DNA of 64,000 nucleotides from Enterobacter vonholyi (GCF_008364555.1 NZ_VTUC01000001.1:62001-126000); one strand, 5' to 3'; positions 9,018 to 21,852 are shown, numbered from the stretch's first letter. The notes: generated by a model from the letters alone, not told the origin. Translations and numbers: made by a program.

Positions 9018-11600
9018 ATGCAAGAGCAATACCGCCCGGAAGAGATAGAATCAAAAGTCCAGCAACACTGGGACGAGAAGCGCACCTTTGAAGTAACCGA
9101 AGACGAGAGCAAAGAGAAGTATTACTGCCTGTCGATGCTTCCCTATCCTTCTGGTCGACTACACATGGGCCACGTGCGTAACTACACCATCGGCGATGTG
9201 ATTGCGCGTTACCAGCGCATGCTCGGCAAAAACGTGCTCCAGCCTATCGGCTGGGATGCGTTCGGTCTTCCTGCGGAAGGCGCAGCGGTCAAAAACAACA
9301 CCGCACCGGCACCGTGGACGTACGACAACATCGCGTACATGAAAAACCAGCTCAAAATGCTGGGCTTTGGCTATGACTGGAGCCGCGAGCTGGCAACCTG
9401 TACGCCAGAATACTATCGCTGGGAGCAGAAGTTCTTCACCGAGCTGTACAAAAAAGGGCTGGTGTATAAGAAGACCTCTGCCGTTAACTGGTGCCCGAAC
9501 GACCAGACCGTTCTCGCGAACGAACAGGTTATTGATGGCTGCTGCTGGCGCTGCGACACCAAAGTAGAGCGTAAAGAGATCCCGCAGTGGTTTATCAAAA
9601 TCACCGCTTATGCTGATGAGCTGCTGAACGATCTGGATAACCTGGACCACTGGCCAGATACCGTTAAGACCATGCAGCGCAACTGGATCGGCCGTTCCGA
9701 AGGCGTGGAAATCACCTTCAACGTTGAGAACTACGACCAGACCCTGACCGTCTACACCACCCGTCCGGACACCTTCATGGGCGCGACCTACCTGGCCGTG
9801 GCCGCAGGTCACCCGCTGGCGCAGAAAGCGGCAGAAAACAATCCGGAACTGGCTACCTTCATCGACGAATGCCGCAACACCAAAGTGGCCGAAGCCGATA
9901 TGGCAACGATGGAGAAAAAAGGCGTTGATACCGGCTTTAAAGCCATTCACCCGCTGACGGGCGAAGCGATCCCTGTCTGGGCCGCCAACTTCGTACTGAT
10001 GGAATACGGCACGGGCGCCGTGATGGCCGTTCCGGGTCACGATCAGCGCGACTACGAATTTGCCACCAAATATGGCCTGACCATCAAGCCTGTTATCCTG
10101 GCGGCTGACGGTTCAGAACCAGACCTGTCTGAACAAGCGCTGACCGAAAAAGGGACCTTGTTCAACTCCGGCGAGTTCAGCGGTCTGAGCTTCGAAGAGG
10201 GCTTCAATGCCATCGCCGATAAGCTGGCCTCTCTGGGCGTGGGTGAGCGTAAGGTTAACTTCCGTCTGCGCGACTGGGGCGTATCCCGTCAGCGTTACTG
10301 GGGTGCACCAATCCCAATGGTGACGCTGGAAGATGGCACCGTGATGCCAACGCCGGAAGATCAGCTCCCGGTGATCCTGCCGGAAGACGTCGTCATGGAC
10401 GGCATCACCAGCCCGATCAAAGCCGATCCTGAGTGGGCAAAAACCACCGTCAACGGTCAGCCTGCGCTGCGCGAAACCGACACCTTTGACACCTTTATGG
10501 AGTCATCCTGGTACTATGCTCGCTACACCTGTCCGCAGTATCAGGAAGGCATGCTGGATTCCAAAGCGGCAAACTACTGGCTGCCGGTAGATATCTACAT
10601 CGGCGGCATTGAACACGCCATCATGCACCTGCTTTACTTCCGCTTCTTCCACAAGCTGATGCGCGATGCGGGCATGGTGAACTCTGACGAACCGGCCAAA
10701 CAGCTGCTGTGTCAGGGCATGGTGCTGGCAGATGCATTCTATTACGTCGGCGCCAACGGCGAGCGTAACTGGGTTTCTCCGGTTGATGCCATTGTCGAGC
10801 GCGACGAGAAAGGCCGTATCGTGAAGGCGAAAGACGCCGAAGGCCATGAACTGGTTTATACCGGCATGAGCAAGATGTCCAAGTCGAAAAACAACGGTAT
10901 CGACCCACAGGTGATGGTTGAGCGTTACGGTGCTGACACCGTTCGTCTGTTCATGATGTTTGCCTCTCCGGCTGATATGACTCTGGAGTGGCAGGAATCT
11001 GGCGTTGAAGGCGCTAACCGTTTCCTGAAACGCGTCTGGAAACTGGTTTATGAACATACTGCTCTGGGTGATGCCCCAGCGTTGAACGCCGCCGCACTGA
11101 CTGAAGATCAGCAGGCGCTGCGTCGTGATGTTCATAAAACGATTGCGAAAGTAACCGATGATATTGGTCGTCGTCAGACCTTCAATACCGCAATTGCGGC
11201 TATTATGGAACTGATGAACAAGCTGGCGAAAGCCCCGCAGGACGGTGAGCAGGATCGCGCCTTAATGCGTGAAGCACTGCTGGCTGTTGTTCGCATGCTG
11301 AACCCGTTCACTCCACACGTTAGCTTCACCCTGTGGCAGGAGCTGAAAGGCGAAGGAGATATCGACAACGCGCCGTGGCCGCAGGCTGACGAAGCAGCGA
11401 TGGTGGAAAACACGACGCTGGTAGTGGTTCAGGTGAACGGTAAAGTCCGCGGTAAAATTACCGTGGCGGTCGATGCAACCGAAGAACAGGTTCGCGAGCG
11501 CGCGGGTCAGGAACCTCTGGTCGCAAAATATCTTGAGGGCGTTACCGTACGTAAAGTGATCTACGTACCGGGTAAACTGCTCAATCTGGTCGTTGGCTAA
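9018..11600 (+). CDS. leuS: Leucyl-tRNA synthetase
   Basis: An 860-residue class Ia synthetase that charges tRNA-Leu in the cytosol. It carries the HIGH motif as PSGRLHMGH (about residues 43-51), the connective editing domain in the middle (the TTRPDTFMG and [11 protein letters not shown] motifs of the CP1 domain), the KMSKS loop ([10 protein letters not shown], about residue 620) and a C-terminal tRNA-binding part. The ATG at 9018 reproduces the E. coli N-terminus ([11 protein letters not shown]); an in-frame ATG at 8943 falls in the promoter. It heads a group with lptE, holA and nadD that overlap or nearly touch. Confidence 0.98.
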   Translation: MQEQYRPEEIESKVQQHWDEKRTFEVTEDESKEKYYCLSMLPYPSGRLHMGHVRNYTIGDVIARYQRMLGKNVLQPIGWDAFGLPAEGAAVKNNTAPAPWTYDNIAYMKNQLKMLGFGYDWSRELATCTPEYYRWEQKFFTELYKKGLVYKKTSAVNWCPNDQTVLANEQVIDGCCWRCDTKVERKEIPQWFIKITAYADELLNDLDNLDHWPDTVKTMQRNWIGRSEGVEITFNVENYDQTLTVYTTRPDTFMGATYLAVAAGHPLAQKAAENNPELATFIDECRNTKVAEADMATMEKKGVDTGFKAIHPLTGEAIPVWAANFVLMEYGTGAVMAVPGHDQRDYEFATKYGLTIKPVILAADGSEPDLSEQALTEKGTLFNSGEFSGLSFEEGFNAIADKLASLGVGERKVNFRLRDWGVSRQRYWGAPIPMVTLEDGTVMPTPEDQLPVILPEDVVMDGITSPIKADPEWAKTTVNGQPALRETDTFDTFMESSWYYARYTCPQYQEGMLDSKAANYWLPVDIYIGGIEHAIMHLLYFRFFHKLMRDAGMVNSDEPAKQLLCQGMVLADAFYYVGANGERNWVSPVDAIVERDEKGRIVKAKDAEGHELVYTGMSKMSKSKNNGIDPQVMVERYGADTVRLFMMFASPADMTLEWQESGVEGANRFLKRVWKLVYEHTALGDAPALNAAALTEDQQALRRDVHKTIAKVTDDIGRRQTFNTAIAAIMELMNKLAKAPQDGEQDRALMREALLAVVRMLNPFTPHVSFTLWQELKGEGDIDNAPWPQADEAAMVENTTLVVVQVNGKVRGKITVAVDATEEQVRERAGQEPLVAKYLEGVTVRKVIYVPGKLLNLVVG

Positions 11601-11614
11601 GCGCGGGAGGAAAC

Positions 11615-12184
11615 GTGCGACAACTGGCAACAATACTCTTATCACTGGCGGTGCTTGTCACCGCTGGCTGCGGATGGCACCTGCGCAATACCACGGCGGT
11701 GCCTGCTGAGATGAAAACGATGATTTTCGACTCATCAGATCCGAATGGCCCACTCAGCCGGGCAATTCGTAATCAGCTGCGTCTGAACGGCGTTGAGCTT
11801 GTTGAGAAACAAACGCTGCGCCAGGATGTACCGTCTCTGCGTATTATAGGAGGAGGTCTGTCGAGAGATACCGCTTCTATCTTCCAGGATGGCCGTACAG
11901 CTGAATATCAGATGGTGCTAACGGTCAGCGCAGCGGTCCTGATCCCGGGTAAAGACATCTATCCGATCAGCACGAAAGTGTACCGTTCGTTCTTCGATAA
12001 CCCGCAGACGGCGCTGGCAAAAGATGCCGAACAGCAGATTATCATCAACGAAATGTACGACAAGGCGGCGGAACAGCTGATCCGTAAACTGCCAAGTATT
12101 GCAGCGTCTACCAAACAAGGCTCTGACATTGTTGAAAAACCGGTTGCTGGCACGCTTCCTGCTGCTAACTCTCTGGGTAAATGA
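11615..12184 (+). CDS. lptE: LPS-assembly lipoprotein LptE
   Basis: A 189-residue outer-membrane lipoprotein that plugs the LptD barrel and helps place LPS on the cell surface. The signal peptide ends in the lipobox TAGC (Cys at about residue 19). The start is GTG at 11615, five bases after GGGAGGAAAC. The C-terminal tail after residue ~165 is low in conservation, as in other enterics. Its stop overlaps the first of two ATG codons at holA. Confidence 0.95.
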   Translation: MRQLATILLSLAVLVTAGCGWHLRNTTAVPAEMKTMIFDSSDPNGPLSRAIRNQLRLNGVELVEKQTLRQDVPSLRIIGGGLSRDTASIFQDGRTAEYQMVLTVSAAVLIPGKDIYPISTKVYRSFFDNPQTALAKDAEQQIIINEMYDKAAEQLIRKLPSIAASTKQGSDIVEKPVAGTLPAANSLGK

Positions 12185-13215
12185 TGATCAGGCTGTATCC
12201 TGAACAACTCCGCGCGCAGCTCAAAGAAGGGCTGCGCGCGGCGTATCTGCTTCTTGGAAACGATCCGTTATTACTTCAGGAAAGCCTGGATGCCGTGCGG
12301 CATGAGGCCGCTTCTCAGGGCTTTGATGAACACCACACCGTCCAGCTGGATAACAGCACCGACTGGAATGCCCTCTTCTCACTCTGTCAGGCGATGAGCC
12401 TTTTTGCGTCGCGCCAGACTATTCAGATCCTGCTGCCGGAGAACGGCCCTAACGCGGCCATCAATGAACAGCTGGCCACGCTGGTCAGCCTGCTTCACAG
12501 CGATCTGCTGCTGATTGTGCGCGGTAACAAGCTCACCAAAGCGCAGGAAAACGCGGCGTGGTTCACCCAAATCGCAGCCCACGCGGTGCAGGTCACCTGT
12601 CAGACGCCTGAACAGGCGCATCTGCCAAAATGGGTCGCAGCGAGAGCGAAGCAGAACAACCTTGAGCTGGATGATGCGGCGAACCAACTGCTCTGCTACT
12701 GCTATGAAGGCAATCTGCTTGCACTGGCACAGGCGCTGGACAGACTCTCCCTGCTCTGGCCGGATGGCAAGCTGACCTTGCCGCGCGTCGAGCAGGCCGT
12801 TAACGACGCGGCACACTTCACGCCGTTCCACTGGGTGGACGCGCTGCTGTCGGCGAAAAGCAAACGCGCCCTGCATATTCTGCAACAGCTGCGTCTCGAA
12901 GGGAGCGAACCCGTTATTCTGCTGCGTACGCTGCAGCGCGAATTACTGCTGCTGATTACGCTCAAGCGTCAGTCTGCCCATACGCCGCTGCGTTCGCTGT
13001 TTGATAAACACCGCGTGTGGCAAAATCGCCGGGCTTTGACCACCGAGGCCGTCAACCGCCTGAGTCATGAACAGCTTCGTCAGGCTGTACAGCTTCTGAT
13101 GCGCGCAGAGCTCACGTTAAAACAAGATTACGGCCAGTCGGTGTGGGCGGAGCTGGAAAGCCTTTCTCTGCTGCTCTGCCACAAGGCGCTGGCAGACGTT
13201 TTTATTGATGGATAG
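12184..13215 (+). CDS. holA: DNA polymerase III delta subunit
   Basis: A 343-residue clamp-loader wrench subunit that opens the beta clamp. An N-terminal AAA+-like domain without ATPase motifs is followed by the helical collar domain; the conserved [10 protein letters not shown] and [16 protein letters not shown] segments are present. Two tandem ATG codons (12181 and 12184) occur; the second gives the E. coli length. Overlap with lptE upstream and close contact with nadD downstream point to one transcript with leuS. Confidence 0.96.
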   Translation: MIRLYPEQLRAQLKEGLRAAYLLLGNDPLLLQESLDAVRHEAASQGFDEHHTVQLDNSTDWNALFSLCQAMSLFASRQTIQILLPENGPNAAINEQLATLVSLLHSDLLLIVRGNKLTKAQENAAWFTQIAAHAVQVTCQTPEQAHLPKWVAARAKQNNLELDDAANQLLCYCYEGNLLALAQALDRLSLLWPDGKLTLPRVEQAVNDAAHFTPFHWVDALLSAKSKRALHILQQLRLEGSEPVILLRTLQRELLLLITLKRQSAHTPLRSLFDKHRVWQNRRALTTEAVNRLSHEQLRQAVQLLMRAELTLKQDYGQSVWAELESLSLLLCHKALADVFIDG

Positions 13216-13216
13216 C

Positions 13217-13873
13217 ATGCATTCTTTACAGGCCTTATATGGCGGCACCTTCGACCCGGTACATTACGGGCATCTGAAGCCGGTTGAAATTCTGGCGAAT
13301 CTGATCGGCCTTCAGCGCGTCACCATTATGCCCAACAATGTCCCGCCCCATCGTCCACAGCCCGAGGCGACCAGCGAGCAGCGAAAAGAGATGCTTGCCC
13401 TTGCCATCGCGGATAAACCCCTCTTCCGACTTGACGAGCGTGAGCTGCGTCGCGACACACCCTCCTGGACATCTCAGACGCTTCAGGAGTGGCGCGCCGA
13501 ACAAGGGCCAGACCAGCCGCTGGCGTTTATCATCGGCCAGGATTCCCTGCTGAATTTCCCCACATGGCATCAGTATGAAACTATTCTGGAGAACAGCCAT
13601 TTGCTGGTCTGCCGCCGTCCGGGCTATCCGCTGACCATGCGCGAAGCGCAGTACCAGCAGTGGCTGGAAGACCATCTCACCGATAATGTTGAAGATCTTC
13701 ACAATCAGCCTGCCGGGAAGATCTATCTTGCGGAAACGCCGTGGTTCGATATCTCTGCGACCCTCATTCGTGAGCGTTTACAGCAGGGTTTAGCCTGTGA
13801 CGATCTGCTCCCCGCACCGGTGTTAGCCTATATCCATGCGCACGGTTTGTATCAGAAAAGCGCAGATGAATAG
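13217..13873 (+). CDS. nadD: Nicotinate-mononucleotide adenylyltransferase NadD
   Basis: A 218-residue nucleotidyltransferase that makes nicotinate adenine dinucleotide from NaMN and ATP. The N-terminal [12 protein letters not shown] contains the GxxHxxH-type motif, and [10 protein letters not shown] contains the ISxTxxR motif. The ATG at 13217 matches the E. coli start; an in-frame ATG at 13208 would add three residues and overlap the end of holA, and neither has a strong Shine-Dalgarno. In E. coli the phosphatase gene cobC follows; here it is absent. Confidence 0.95.
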   Translation: MHSLQALYGGTFDPVHYGHLKPVEILANLIGLQRVTIMPNNVPPHRPQPEATSEQRKEMLALAIADKPLFRLDERELRRDTPSWTSQTLQEWRAEQGPDQPLAFIIGQDSLLNFPTWHQYETILENSHLLVCRRPGYPLTMREAQYQQWLEDHLTDNVEDLHNQPAGKIYLAETPWFDISATLIRERLQQGLACDDLLPAPVLAYIHAHGLYQKSADE

Positions 13874-13886
13874 CCGGAGGGCATAA

Positions 13887-14459
<573 letters not shown>

Positions 14460-14462
14460 TGC

Positions 14463-14930
14463 GTGAAGTTGCAGCTGGTCGCTGTCGGCACCAAAATGCC
14501 GGACTGGGTACAAACCGGTTTTACTGAATATCTGCGTCGTTTTCCAAAAGACATGCCGTTCGAGCTGGTGGAAATTCCCGCCGGTAAGCGCGGCAAGAAC
14601 GCTGATATCAAACGTATTCTCGATAAAGAGGGCGAACTGATGCTGGCTGCCGCAGGCAAGAACCGCATCGTCACCCTCGATATTCCAGGTAAGCCCTGGG
14701 ATACGCCGCAGCTGGCGCATGAACTGGAGCGCTGGAAGCAGGATGGCCGTGACGTCAGTCTGTTGATTGGCGGGCCAGAAGGGTTATCCCCTGCCTGCAA
14801 AGCGGCGGCTGAACAAAGTTGGTCCCTCTCCGCGCTGACGCTTCCCCACCCGCTCGTTCGGGTACTGGTGGCTGAAAGCCTGTATCGCGCGTGGAGCATT
14901 ACTACCAACCACCCCTATCACCGCGAGTAA
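14463..14930 (+). CDS. rlmH: 23S rRNA (pseudouridine1915-N3)-methyltransferase RlmH
   Basis: A 155-residue SPOUT-class methyltransferase, identical in length to E. coli RlmH. It methylates pseudouridine 1915 in helix 69 of assembled 70S ribosomes. The SAM-binding knot is visible as [11 protein letters not shown] and the C-terminal [18 protein letters not shown]. The start is GTG at 14463, as in E. coli. It lies in a cluster with rsfS and the rod-shape genes. Confidence 0.97.
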   Translation: MKLQLVAVGTKMPDWVQTGFTEYLRRFPKDMPFELVEIPAGKRGKNADIKRILDKEGELMLAAAGKNRIVTLDIPGKPWDTPQLAHELERWKQDGRDVSLLIGGPEGLSPACKAAAEQSWSLSALTLPHPLVRVLVAESLYRAWSITTNHPYHRE

Positions 14931-14958
14931 TGACTGACCAGGGTAGATTAAGCAGCGG

Positions 14959-16860
14959 ATGAAACTACAGAATTCTTTTCGCGACTATACGGCTGAGTCC
15001 GCGCTGTTTGTGCGCCGGGCGCTGGTCGCCTTTACCGGGATTTTGCTGCTTACCGGCGTGCTGATCGCCAACCTTTATAATCTGCAAATTGTCCGCTTTA
15101 CCGACTACCAGACGCGTTCAAACGAAAACCGTATTAAGCTGGTGCCTATCGCACCCAGCCGCGGCATTATTTACGATCGTAACGGCACCCCGCTGGCGCT
15201 AAACCGCACCATCTATCAAATCGAGATGATGCCGGAAAAAGTCGATAACGTTCAGGATACGCTGGAAGCGCTAAAGAGCGTTGTCGACCTTAACGATGAC
15301 GATATCGCCGCCTTCAAAAAAGAGCGCGCCCGCTCTCACCGTTTTACCTCCATTCCGGTTAAAACCAATCTGACGGAAGTTCAGGTGGCCCGCTTTGCGG
15401 TGAACCAGTACCGTTTCCCCGGCGTGGAAGTGAAGGGCTATAAGCGTCGCTACTATCCCTACGGCTCCGCCCTGACGCATGTGATTGGCTACGTTTCCAA
15501 AATTAACGACAAAGACGTTGACCGTCTTGATAAAGACGGCAAGCTGGCCAACTACGCCGCAACGCACGATATCGGTAAGCTGGGGATCGAACGCTACTAC
15601 GAAGACGTTCTGCACGGGCAAACCGGCTATGAAGAGGTTGAGGTTAACAACCGTGGCCGCGTGATCCGCCAGCTGAAAGAAGTGCCGCCTCAGGCGGGGC
15701 ATGACGTCTATCTGACGCTCGACCTCAAGCTTCAGCAGTATATTGAAACCCTGCTGGCGGGCAGTCGTGCAGCCGTTGTGGTCACCGATCCTCGTACCGG
15801 CGGCATCCTGGCGATGGTCTCCATGCCTAGCTATGACCCGAACCTCTTCGTTGACGGCATATCCAGTAAAGACTATTCCGGTCTGCTGAACGATCCGAAC
15901 ACGCCTCTGGTGAACCGTGCAACGCAAGGGGTTTACCCGCCGGCATCAACGGTTAAACCGTACGTCGCGGTTTCTGCGCTGAGTGCCGGCGTCATCAACC
16001 GTAATACCAGCCTGTTTGACCCAGGCTGGTGGCAGCTACCTGGCTCAGATAAGCGCTATCGTGACTGGAAAAAATGGGGCCACGGTCATCTGAACGTCAC
16101 CAAATCGCTAGAGGAGTCTGCGGATACCTTCTTCTATCAGGTGGCGTATGACATGGGGATCGACCGCCTGTCAGAATGGATGAGCAAATTCGGCTACGGA
16201 CACTATACCGGCGTTGACCTTGCAGAAGAACGCTCCGGCAACATGCCGACGCGCGAATGGAAGCTGAAGCGCTTTAAAAAACCGTGGTATCAGGGCGACA
16301 CCATTCCGGTGGGTATCGGTCAGGGCTACTGGACGGCAACGCCGCTTCAGATGAACAAAGCCATGATGATCCTCATCAATGACGGCGTGGTGAAAGTGCC
16401 GCATCTGCTTCAGAGTACGGTTGAAGACGGCAAAAAAGTGCCGTGGAACCAGCCGCATGAAGCCCCGGTGGGTGACATACATTCAGGCTTCTGGGAAATT
16501 GCGAAAGACGGTATGTACGGCGTGGCAAACCGCCCGAACGGTACCGCACACAAATATTTCGCCGGGACGCCGTACAAAGTGGCGGCGAAGTCCGGTACTG
16601 CGCAGGTGTTTGGTCTTAAGGCCAATGAAACCTATAACGCGCACCGCATTGCTGAACGTCTGCGTGACCATAAGCTGATGACGGCGTTTGCTCCTTATGA
16701 CAACCCGCAGGTCGCGGTGGCGATGATTCTCGAGAACGGCGGTGCCGGGCCTGCAGTAGGGACCATCATGCGCCAGATCCTTGACCACATTATGCTGGGT
16801 GATAACAACACCGAACTGCCGGCTGAAAACCCGGCCGCCGCTGCGGCGGAGGACCAATAA
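14959..16860 (+). CDS. mrdA: Penicillin-binding protein 2
   Basis: A 633-residue class B PBP, the transpeptidase of the elongasome. It has a short cytosolic tail, one membrane anchor (about residues 20-45), a PBP dimerisation domain, and the transpeptidase domain with active Ser330 in PASTVKP and KSGTAQ starting at Lys544. The final ~20 residues are Ala/Glu rich. It works with RodA, encoded two bases downstream, to build side-wall peptidoglycan; it is the target of mecillinam. Confidence 0.97.
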   Translation: MKLQNSFRDYTAESALFVRRALVAFTGILLLTGVLIANLYNLQIVRFTDYQTRSNENRIKLVPIAPSRGIIYDRNGTPLALNRTIYQIEMMPEKVDNVQDTLEALKSVVDLNDDDIAAFKKERARSHRFTSIPVKTNLTEVQVARFAVNQYRFPGVEVKGYKRRYYPYGSALTHVIGYVSKINDKDVDRLDKDGKLANYAATHDIGKLGIERYYEDVLHGQTGYEEVEVNNRGRVIRQLKEVPPQAGHDVYLTLDLKLQQYIETLLAGSRAAVVVTDPRTGGILAMVSMPSYDPNLFVDGISSKDYSGLLNDPNTPLVNRATQGVYPPASTVKPYVAVSALSAGVINRNTSLFDPGWWQLPGSDKRYRDWKKWGHGHLNVTKSLEESADTFFYQVAYDMGIDRLSEWMSKFGYGHYTGVDLAEERSGNMPTREWKLKRFKKPWYQGDTIPVGIGQGYWTATPLQMNKAMMILINDGVVKVPHLLQSTVEDGKKVPWNQPHEAPVGDIHSGFWEIAKDGMYGVANRPNGTAHKYFAGTPYKVAAKSGTAQVFGLKANETYNAHRIAERLRDHKLMTAFAPYDNPQVAVAMILENGGAGPAVGTIMRQILDHIMLGDNNTELPAENPAAAAAEDQ

Positions 16861-16862
16861 TC

Positions 16863-17975
16863 ATGACGGATAATCCAAATAAAAAATCGCTGTGGGACAA
16901 AATCCACATCGACCCAGCCATGCTGCTGATCCTGCTGGCTCTGCTGGTTTACAGCGCGCTGGTTATCTGGAGCGCCAGCGGCCAGGACATCGGGATGATG
17001 GAGCGCAAAATCGGCCAGATTGCCATGGGTCTAATTATCATGGTGGTGATGGCGCAGATCCCGCCGCGCGTCTACGAAGGCTGGGCGCCCTATCTCTACA
17101 TCTTCTGTATTATTCTGCTGGTTGCGGTCGATGCGTTTGGCGCCATTTCAAAAGGGGCGCAGCGCTGGCTGGATCTGGGCGTTGTCCGCTTCCAGCCCTC
17201 TGAAATTGCCAAAATCGCCGTTCCACTGATGGTGGCACGCTTTATCAACCGCGACGTCTGTCCGCCGTCTCTGAAGAATACCGCTATCGCGCTGGTGCTG
17301 ATTTTCCTGCCAACGCTGCTGGTTGCGGCACAGCCTGACCTCGGCACCTCAATCCTTATTGCCCTCTCCGGCCTGTTTGTCCTGTTCCTCTCGGGACTGA
17401 GCTGGCGCCTGATTGGTATCGCGGTGGTGCTGATTGCGGCTTTCATTCCTATCCTGTGGTTCTTCCTGATGCATGACTACCAGCGCCAGCGCGTTATGAT
17501 GCTGCTCGATCCGGAAACCGATCCGCTGGGCGCGGGCTATCATATTATTCAGTCAAAGATTGCGATTGGCTCCGGCGGGCTGCGCGGTAAAGGCTGGCTG
17601 CACGGCACGCAGTCTCAGCTGGAATTTTTACCGGAACGCCACACCGACTTTATCTTTGCCGTACTGGCGGAAGAACTGGGACTGGTTGGCATCTTAATAT
17701 TGCTGGCGCTTTATGTACTGCTGATCATGCGTGGATTGTGGATTGCAGCACGCGCGCAAACCACCTTTGGTCGCGTCATGGCTGGCGGGTTGATGCTGAT
17801 TTTATTCGTTTATGTCTTCGTAAATATTGGTATGGTGAGTGGTATTCTGCCGGTGGTAGGCGTACCGCTGCCGCTGGTGAGTTACGGAGGCTCGGCACTG
17901 ATCGTGTTGATGGCCGGGTTTGGTATCGTAATGTCGATCCATACCCACAGAAAAATGTTGTCAAAAAGCGTATAA
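16863..17975 (+). CDS. mrdB: Rod-shape peptidoglycan glycosyltransferase RodA
   Basis: A 370-residue SEDS-family polytopic membrane protein with about ten membrane segments. Conserved SEDS features are present, including the loop [26 protein letters not shown]. RodA polymerises lipid II and partners with PBP2. The start is two bases after the mrdA stop, and the stop is 16 bases before rlpA. Confidence 0.97.
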   Translation: MTDNPNKKSLWDKIHIDPAMLLILLALLVYSALVIWSASGQDIGMMERKIGQIAMGLIIMVVMAQIPPRVYEGWAPYLYIFCIILLVAVDAFGAISKGAQRWLDLGVVRFQPSEIAKIAVPLMVARFINRDVCPPSLKNTAIALVLIFLPTLLVAAQPDLGTSILIALSGLFVLFLSGLSWRLIGIAVVLIAAFIPILWFFLMHDYQRQRVMMLLDPETDPLGAGYHIIQSKIAIGSGGLRGKGWLHGTQSQLEFLPERHTDFIFAVLAEELGLVGILILLALYVLLIMRGLWIAARAQTTFGRVMAGGLMLILFVYVFVNIGMVSGILPVVGVPLPLVSYGGSALIVLMAGFGIVMSIHTHRKMLSKSV

Positions 17976-17991
17976 AAATAAGGGGATCGGA

Positions 17992-19104
17992 ATGCGTAAG
18001 CAGTGGCTGGGGATCTGCATTGCGGCAAGTTTACTTGCGGCCTGCACAAGTGATGATGGTCAGCAACAGGCAACCGTCGCGCCGCCGCAGCCTGCGGTGT
18101 GTAATGGCCCGATCGTTGAAATCAGCGGTGCCGATCCCGTTTATGAACCGCTGAATGCCAGTGCCAATCAGGATTACGAGCGCGACGGCAAAAGCTATAA
18201 AATTGTTCAGGACCCTTCCCGTTTCAGTCAGGCGGGCTTTGCCGCCATTTATGATGCCGAGCCAGGCAGTAACCTGACGGCATCCGGGGAAGCGTTCGAC
18301 CCAATGCAGCTGACGGCAGCACATCCGACGCTGCCTATCCCGAGCTACGCCCGTATCACCAACCTGGCGAACGGCCGTATGATCGTCGTGCGCATCAACG
18401 ACCGCGGCCCGTACGGGAATGACCGGGTGATTTCCCTGTCGCGCGCGTCTGCCGATCGCCTGAACACCTCGAACAACACCAAGGTCCGTATTGACCCGAT
18501 TATCGTCGCGCAGGATGGTTCGCTCTCCGGGCCGGGAACCGCGTGTACGACGGTCGCAAAACAGACCTATGCCCTTCCTGACCGCCCAAATCTTGACGGC
18601 GGAATGGGAAGCGTCTCGTCTCCGGCAGAGCCTGCTCAGCCGGGGGGAGAAATACGCCCGATCAGTAATGATACGCTGCAAAGCGAGGATTCTACCGGCG
18701 CACCGGTAAAGAGTAGCGGTTTTCTTGGCGCCCCAACGACCTTAGCCTCGGGCGTGCTCGAAGGCAGTGAGCCTACTCCAGCCCCTGCTCCCGTTGCCGC
18801 GCCAGCAACCCAGCCGGCTCCCGTAACGGCGCCCGCGGCCACGCAAAGTGCGGCGGTGGCGGCTTCAACAGCAGCCAGCGGCAGCTATGTGGTTCAGGTC
18901 GGTGCAGTGAGCGATCAGGCCCGGGCCAAACAGTATCAGCAGCGTCTGAGCCAGCAGTTTGGCGTACCTGGACGCGTTGAGCAGAACGGTGCGGTCTGGC
19001 GCATTCAGATGGGGCCATTTGCCAGCAAATCGCAGGCCGCCTCCCTGCAGCAGCGTTTGCAGAATGAAGCTCAGCTTCAGTCATTTATCGCTGTTGCAAA
19101 ATAA
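17992..19104 (+). CDS. rlpA: Rare lipoprotein A (septal-ring RlpA)
   Basis: A 370-residue outer-membrane lipoprotein. The lipobox is LAAC (Cys about residue 18). A double-psi beta-barrel domain (about residues 75-170, VRINDRGPYGNDRVISLS) is followed by a Pro/Ala-rich linker (about 255-295) and a C-terminal SPOR domain (about 297-370) that binds denuded septal glycan. In the Pseudomonas aeruginosa enzyme the lytic transglycosylase residues are Glu, Asp and His; equivalents are visible here in GEAFD and TAAH. E. coli RlpA has not shown this activity, so the role here is open. Confidence 0.95.
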   Translation: MRKQWLGICIAASLLAACTSDDGQQQATVAPPQPAVCNGPIVEISGADPVYEPLNASANQDYERDGKSYKIVQDPSRFSQAGFAAIYDAEPGSNLTASGEAFDPMQLTAAHPTLPIPSYARITNLANGRMIVVRINDRGPYGNDRVISLSRASADRLNTSNNTKVRIDPIIVAQDGSLSGPGTACTTVAKQTYALPDRPNLDGGMGSVSSPAEPAQPGGEIRPISNDTLQSEDSTGAPVKSSGFLGAPTTLASGVLEGSEPTPAPAPVAAPATQPAPVTAPAATQSAAVAASTAASGSYVVQVGAVSDQARAKQYQQRLSQQFGVPGRVEQNGAVWRIQMGPFASKSQAASLQQRLQNEAQLQSFIAVAK

Positions 19105-19190
19105 TTAACCGGCGGTATCCGAATTGTCAGTTTGTGTAAAACGCATTCACAAACTCATGCTTAAAGTCGGATGCCTGCCTGAATAGCATT

Positions 19191-19199
19191 TGCTATAGT
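19191..19199 (+). promoter_or_regulatory. Extended -10 promoter of dacA
   Basis: TGC-TATAGT, about 45 bases before the dacA ATG, fits an extended -10 element; no good -35 box is seen at the right spacing. Confidence 0.45.
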
Positions 19200-19243
19200 A
19201 AGGCACTTTTTTTAATTCCATCACGGATGTCGTAGTTCTGACC

Positions 19244-20455
19244 ATGAAGACCACTTTTTCTGCTCGTTTTGTGCAGCGTATGGCGCTGACCACGGCCCTT
19301 TGCGCGGCTGCGCTCTCTGCAGCTCATGCCGATGACCTGAATATCAAGACCATGATCCCTGGCGTTCCGCAAATCGACGCGGAATCCTACATCCTGATCG
19401 ATTACAACTCTGGCAAAGTGCTGGCAGAACAGAATGCCGATGCCCGCCGTGACCCGGCCAGCCTGACCAAAATGATGACCAGCTACGTTATTGGCCAGGC
19501 GATGAAGGCGGGTAAATTCAAAGAATCGGATCTGGTCACCATCGGTAACGATGCGTGGGCAACCGGGAACCCTGTTTTCAAAGGTTCCTCTCTGATGTTC
19601 CTGAAGCCGGGTATGCAGGTTCCTGTTTCCCAGCTGATTCGCGGTATCAACCTGCAGTCGGGTAACGACGCCTGCGTGGCAATGGCCGATTTCGCCGCCG
19701 GTAGCCAGGACGCCTTCGTGGGCCTGATGAACAGCTACGTGAACGCGCTGGGTCTGAAAAATAGCCATTTCCAGACCGTACACGGCCTGGATGCAGACGG
19801 CCAGTACAGCTCCGCGCGTGACATGGCGCTGATTGGTCAGGCGCTGATCCGCGATGTCCCCAATGAATACTCTATCTATAAAGAGAAAGAGTTCACTTTC
19901 AACGGTATTCGTCAGACCAACCGTAACGGTCTGCTGTGGGATAACAGCCTGAACGTTGACGGCATCAAAACTGGCCACACCGACAAAGCGGGCTACAACC
20001 TGGTGGCCTCTGCCACTGAAGGTCAGATGCGTCTGATCTCTGCCGTGATGGGCGGCCGCACCTTTAAAGGCCGTGAAACAGAAAGCAAGAAGCTGCTGAC
20101 CTGGGGCTTCCGTTTCTTCGAAACCGTGAATCCACTGAAAGCAGGCAAAGAGTTTGCGTCTGAACCCGTCTGGTTCGGCGACAATGACCGTGCTTCACTC
20201 GGTGTTGATAAAGATCTCTATCTGACCATTCCGCGTGGTCGTATGAAGGATCTGAAAGCCAGCTACGTACTGAACAGCACCGAGTTGCACGCCCCGCTGC
20301 AGAAGAACCAGGTTGTGGGCACCATCAACTTCCAGCTGGATGGCAAAACGATCGATCAGCGTCCGCTGGTGGTCCTGCAAGAAATTCCTGAAGGCAATTT
20401 CTTCGGCAAAATCATTGATTACATTAAATTGATGTTCCACCACTGGTTTGGTTAA
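19244..20455 (+). CDS. dacA: D-alanyl-D-alanine carboxypeptidase PBP5
   Basis: A 403-residue low-molecular-mass PBP that trims the terminal D-Ala from pentapeptide side chains. A signal peptide of about 29 residues ends before DDLNIK. The active motifs are SLTK (Ser73 of the precursor), SGN (LQSGNDACV) and KTG ([13 protein letters not shown]). The C-terminal PBP5 domain ends in an amphipathic membrane-anchoring helix ([18 protein letters not shown]). A strong terminator follows. Confidence 0.97.
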   Translation: MKTTFSARFVQRMALTTALCAAALSAAHADDLNIKTMIPGVPQIDAESYILIDYNSGKVLAEQNADARRDPASLTKMMTSYVIGQAMKAGKFKESDLVTIGNDAWATGNPVFKGSSLMFLKPGMQVPVSQLIRGINLQSGNDACVAMADFAAGSQDAFVGLMNSYVNALGLKNSHFQTVHGLDADGQYSSARDMALIGQALIRDVPNEYSIYKEKEFTFNGIRQTNRNGLLWDNSLNVDGIKTGHTDKAGYNLVASATEGQMRLISAVMGGRTFKGRETESKKLLTWGFRFFETVNPLKAGKEFASEPVWFGDNDRASLGVDKDLYLTIPRGRMKDLKASYVLNSTELHAPLQKNQVVGTINFQLDGKTIDQRPLVVLQEIPEGNFFGKIIDYIKLMFHHWFG

Positions 20456-20508
20456 AAATTGAACACTTGAAAGTGTGATTTTGATCCCCATATACTAAGT
20501 ATCCTGAT

Positions 20509-20540
20509 AACTCCCACCTGACGTGGGAGTTATTATTTTT
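20509..20540 (+). terminator. Intrinsic terminator after dacA
   Basis: AACTCCCAC and GTGGGAGTT form a perfect nine-base-pair stem with a five-base loop, followed by ATTATTTTTT. It lies about 55 bases after the dacA stop and 20 bases before ybeD. Confidence 0.9.
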
Positions 20541-20561
20541 TGACGTTACGCCGGAGCTGAC

Positions 20562-20825
20562 ATGAAAACCAAACTTAACGAACTGCTTGAATTCCCTACC
20601 TCATTTACCTACAAAGTAATGGGTCTGGCGAAACCTGAGCTGGTTGATCAGGTGGTTGAAGTGGTACAGCGCCATGCGCCCGGTGACTACTCTCCGTCAG
20701 TAAAACCAAGCAGCAAGGGCAACTACCACTCGGTTTCTATTACCATCACTGCGACACATATTGAGCAGGTTGAAACGCTTTACGAAGAACTCGGCAATAT
20801 CGAAATTGTTCGTATGGTGCTGTAG
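20562..20825 (+). CDS. ybeD: YbeD, DUF493 protein
   Basis: An 87-residue protein with an ACT-like/ferredoxin-like alpha-beta fold (DUF493), near identical to E. coli YbeD. Its biochemical role is not established; its steady place before lipB suggests a link to lipoylation, but that is only context. It begins after the dacA terminator, so it must have its own promoter or depend on read-through. Confidence 0.92.
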   Translation: MKTKLNELLEFPTSFTYKVMGLAKPELVDQVVEVVQRHAPGDYSPSVKPSSKGNYHSVSITITATHIEQVETLYEELGNIEIVRMVL

Positions 20826-20834
20826 CCCCTTCGC

Positions 20835-20858
20835 GGTTACCCGGTTTGCCGGGTAACC
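20835..20858. repeat. Inverted repeat between ybeD and lipB
   Basis: GGTTACCCGG and CCGGGTAACC form a perfect ten-base-pair stem with a TTTG loop, nine bases after the ybeD stop. No T run follows, so it may slow RNA decay rather than terminate. Confidence 0.7.
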
Positions 20859-20919
20859 CCTCTCCCCGCTGTGATATAATCCCGCACACCTTTTGTCCCT
20901 CGTCTTCGGAGACGCAGTT

Positions 20920-21561
20920 TTGTATCAGGATAAAATTCTGGTCCGTCACCTCGGGCTGCAACCTTATGAGCCTGTCTCCCAGGCTATGCATGACTTCACC
21001 GATTCACGCGATGACAGCACCCCGGATGAGATCTGGCTTGTCGAACACCTGCCGGTATTTACTCAGGGTCAGGCGGGTAAAGCAGAACATTTGTTAATGA
21101 CGGGAGATATCCCGGTTATTCAGAGCGATCGCGGCGGTCAGGTCACTTACCATGGACCCGGGCAGCAGGTGATGTACGTCCTGCTCAACCTGAAGCGCAG
21201 AAAGCTGGGCGTCCGCGAACTGGTTACCTTACTGGAACAAACTGTCGTCAACACGCTGGCGGAATATGGTATTGATGCGCATCCGCGAGCCGATGCGCCT
21301 GGGGTGTACGTTGGGGAAATGAAGATCTGCTCTCTGGGGCTGCGTATTCGTAAAGGCTGTTCGTTCCACGGCCTGGCATTGAACATTAATATGGATCTCG
21401 CCCCTTTCCAGCGCATAAACCCCTGCGGCTACGCCGGCATGGAAATGACGCAAGTGCGTCAGTGGGTTGAAACCGCTACGCCAGACAGTATTCGTCCCGT
21501 GCTTTTGAAGAATGTTTTAGCACTACTTAACAATCCCCCACACGAATATATCGCTGCTTAA
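20920..21561 (+). CDS. lipB: Octanoyl-[ACP]:protein N-octanoyltransferase LipB
   Basis: A 213-residue enzyme of the BPL/LPL fold that moves octanoate from ACP to lipoyl domains. The [13 protein letters not shown] motif, the lysine/serine region [17 protein letters not shown] and the catalytic Cys in INPCGYAG are visible. The start is TTG at 20920, eight bases after GGAG, giving the E. coli length; an in-frame codon at 20893 would add nine unmatched residues. LipA, encoded nearby, completes lipoate synthesis. Confidence 0.95.
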   Translation: MYQDKILVRHLGLQPYEPVSQAMHDFTDSRDDSTPDEIWLVEHLPVFTQGQAGKAEHLLMTGDIPVIQSDRGGQVTYHGPGQQVMYVLLNLKRRKLGVRELVTLLEQTVVNTLAEYGIDAHPRADAPGVYVGEMKICSLGLRIRKGCSFHGLALNINMDLAPFQRINPCGYAGMEMTQVRQWVETATPDSIRPVLLKNVLALLNNPPHEYIAA

Positions 21562-21852
21562 TATATCATACAACATGGCTCGCTAATTTGGCGGGCCACC
21601 GTTTATTTACCGTTTTTGCGCTTTACAATAATCCACAGATTCTATATTTTCGAAGCGCCCGAATATTACCGCTACATATTATTTAGCCTCCAGCAAGTAC
21701 GGCAAACACGGCATAAGTAACGTGAGCAATTATCACACAAGTGTTTGCTTTTGATAAACAAGTGAAACAAAACCAACACTTTACGAATCTCTACAAGCAT
21801 AATAAATAAATTCAACTATCATTCATATTGTGAATGTATACGGAGTGAAAGC

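Noticed and set aside
9159-10040. 293-residue open frame on the minus strand
   Set aside because: Antisense to the editing and catalytic parts of leuS.
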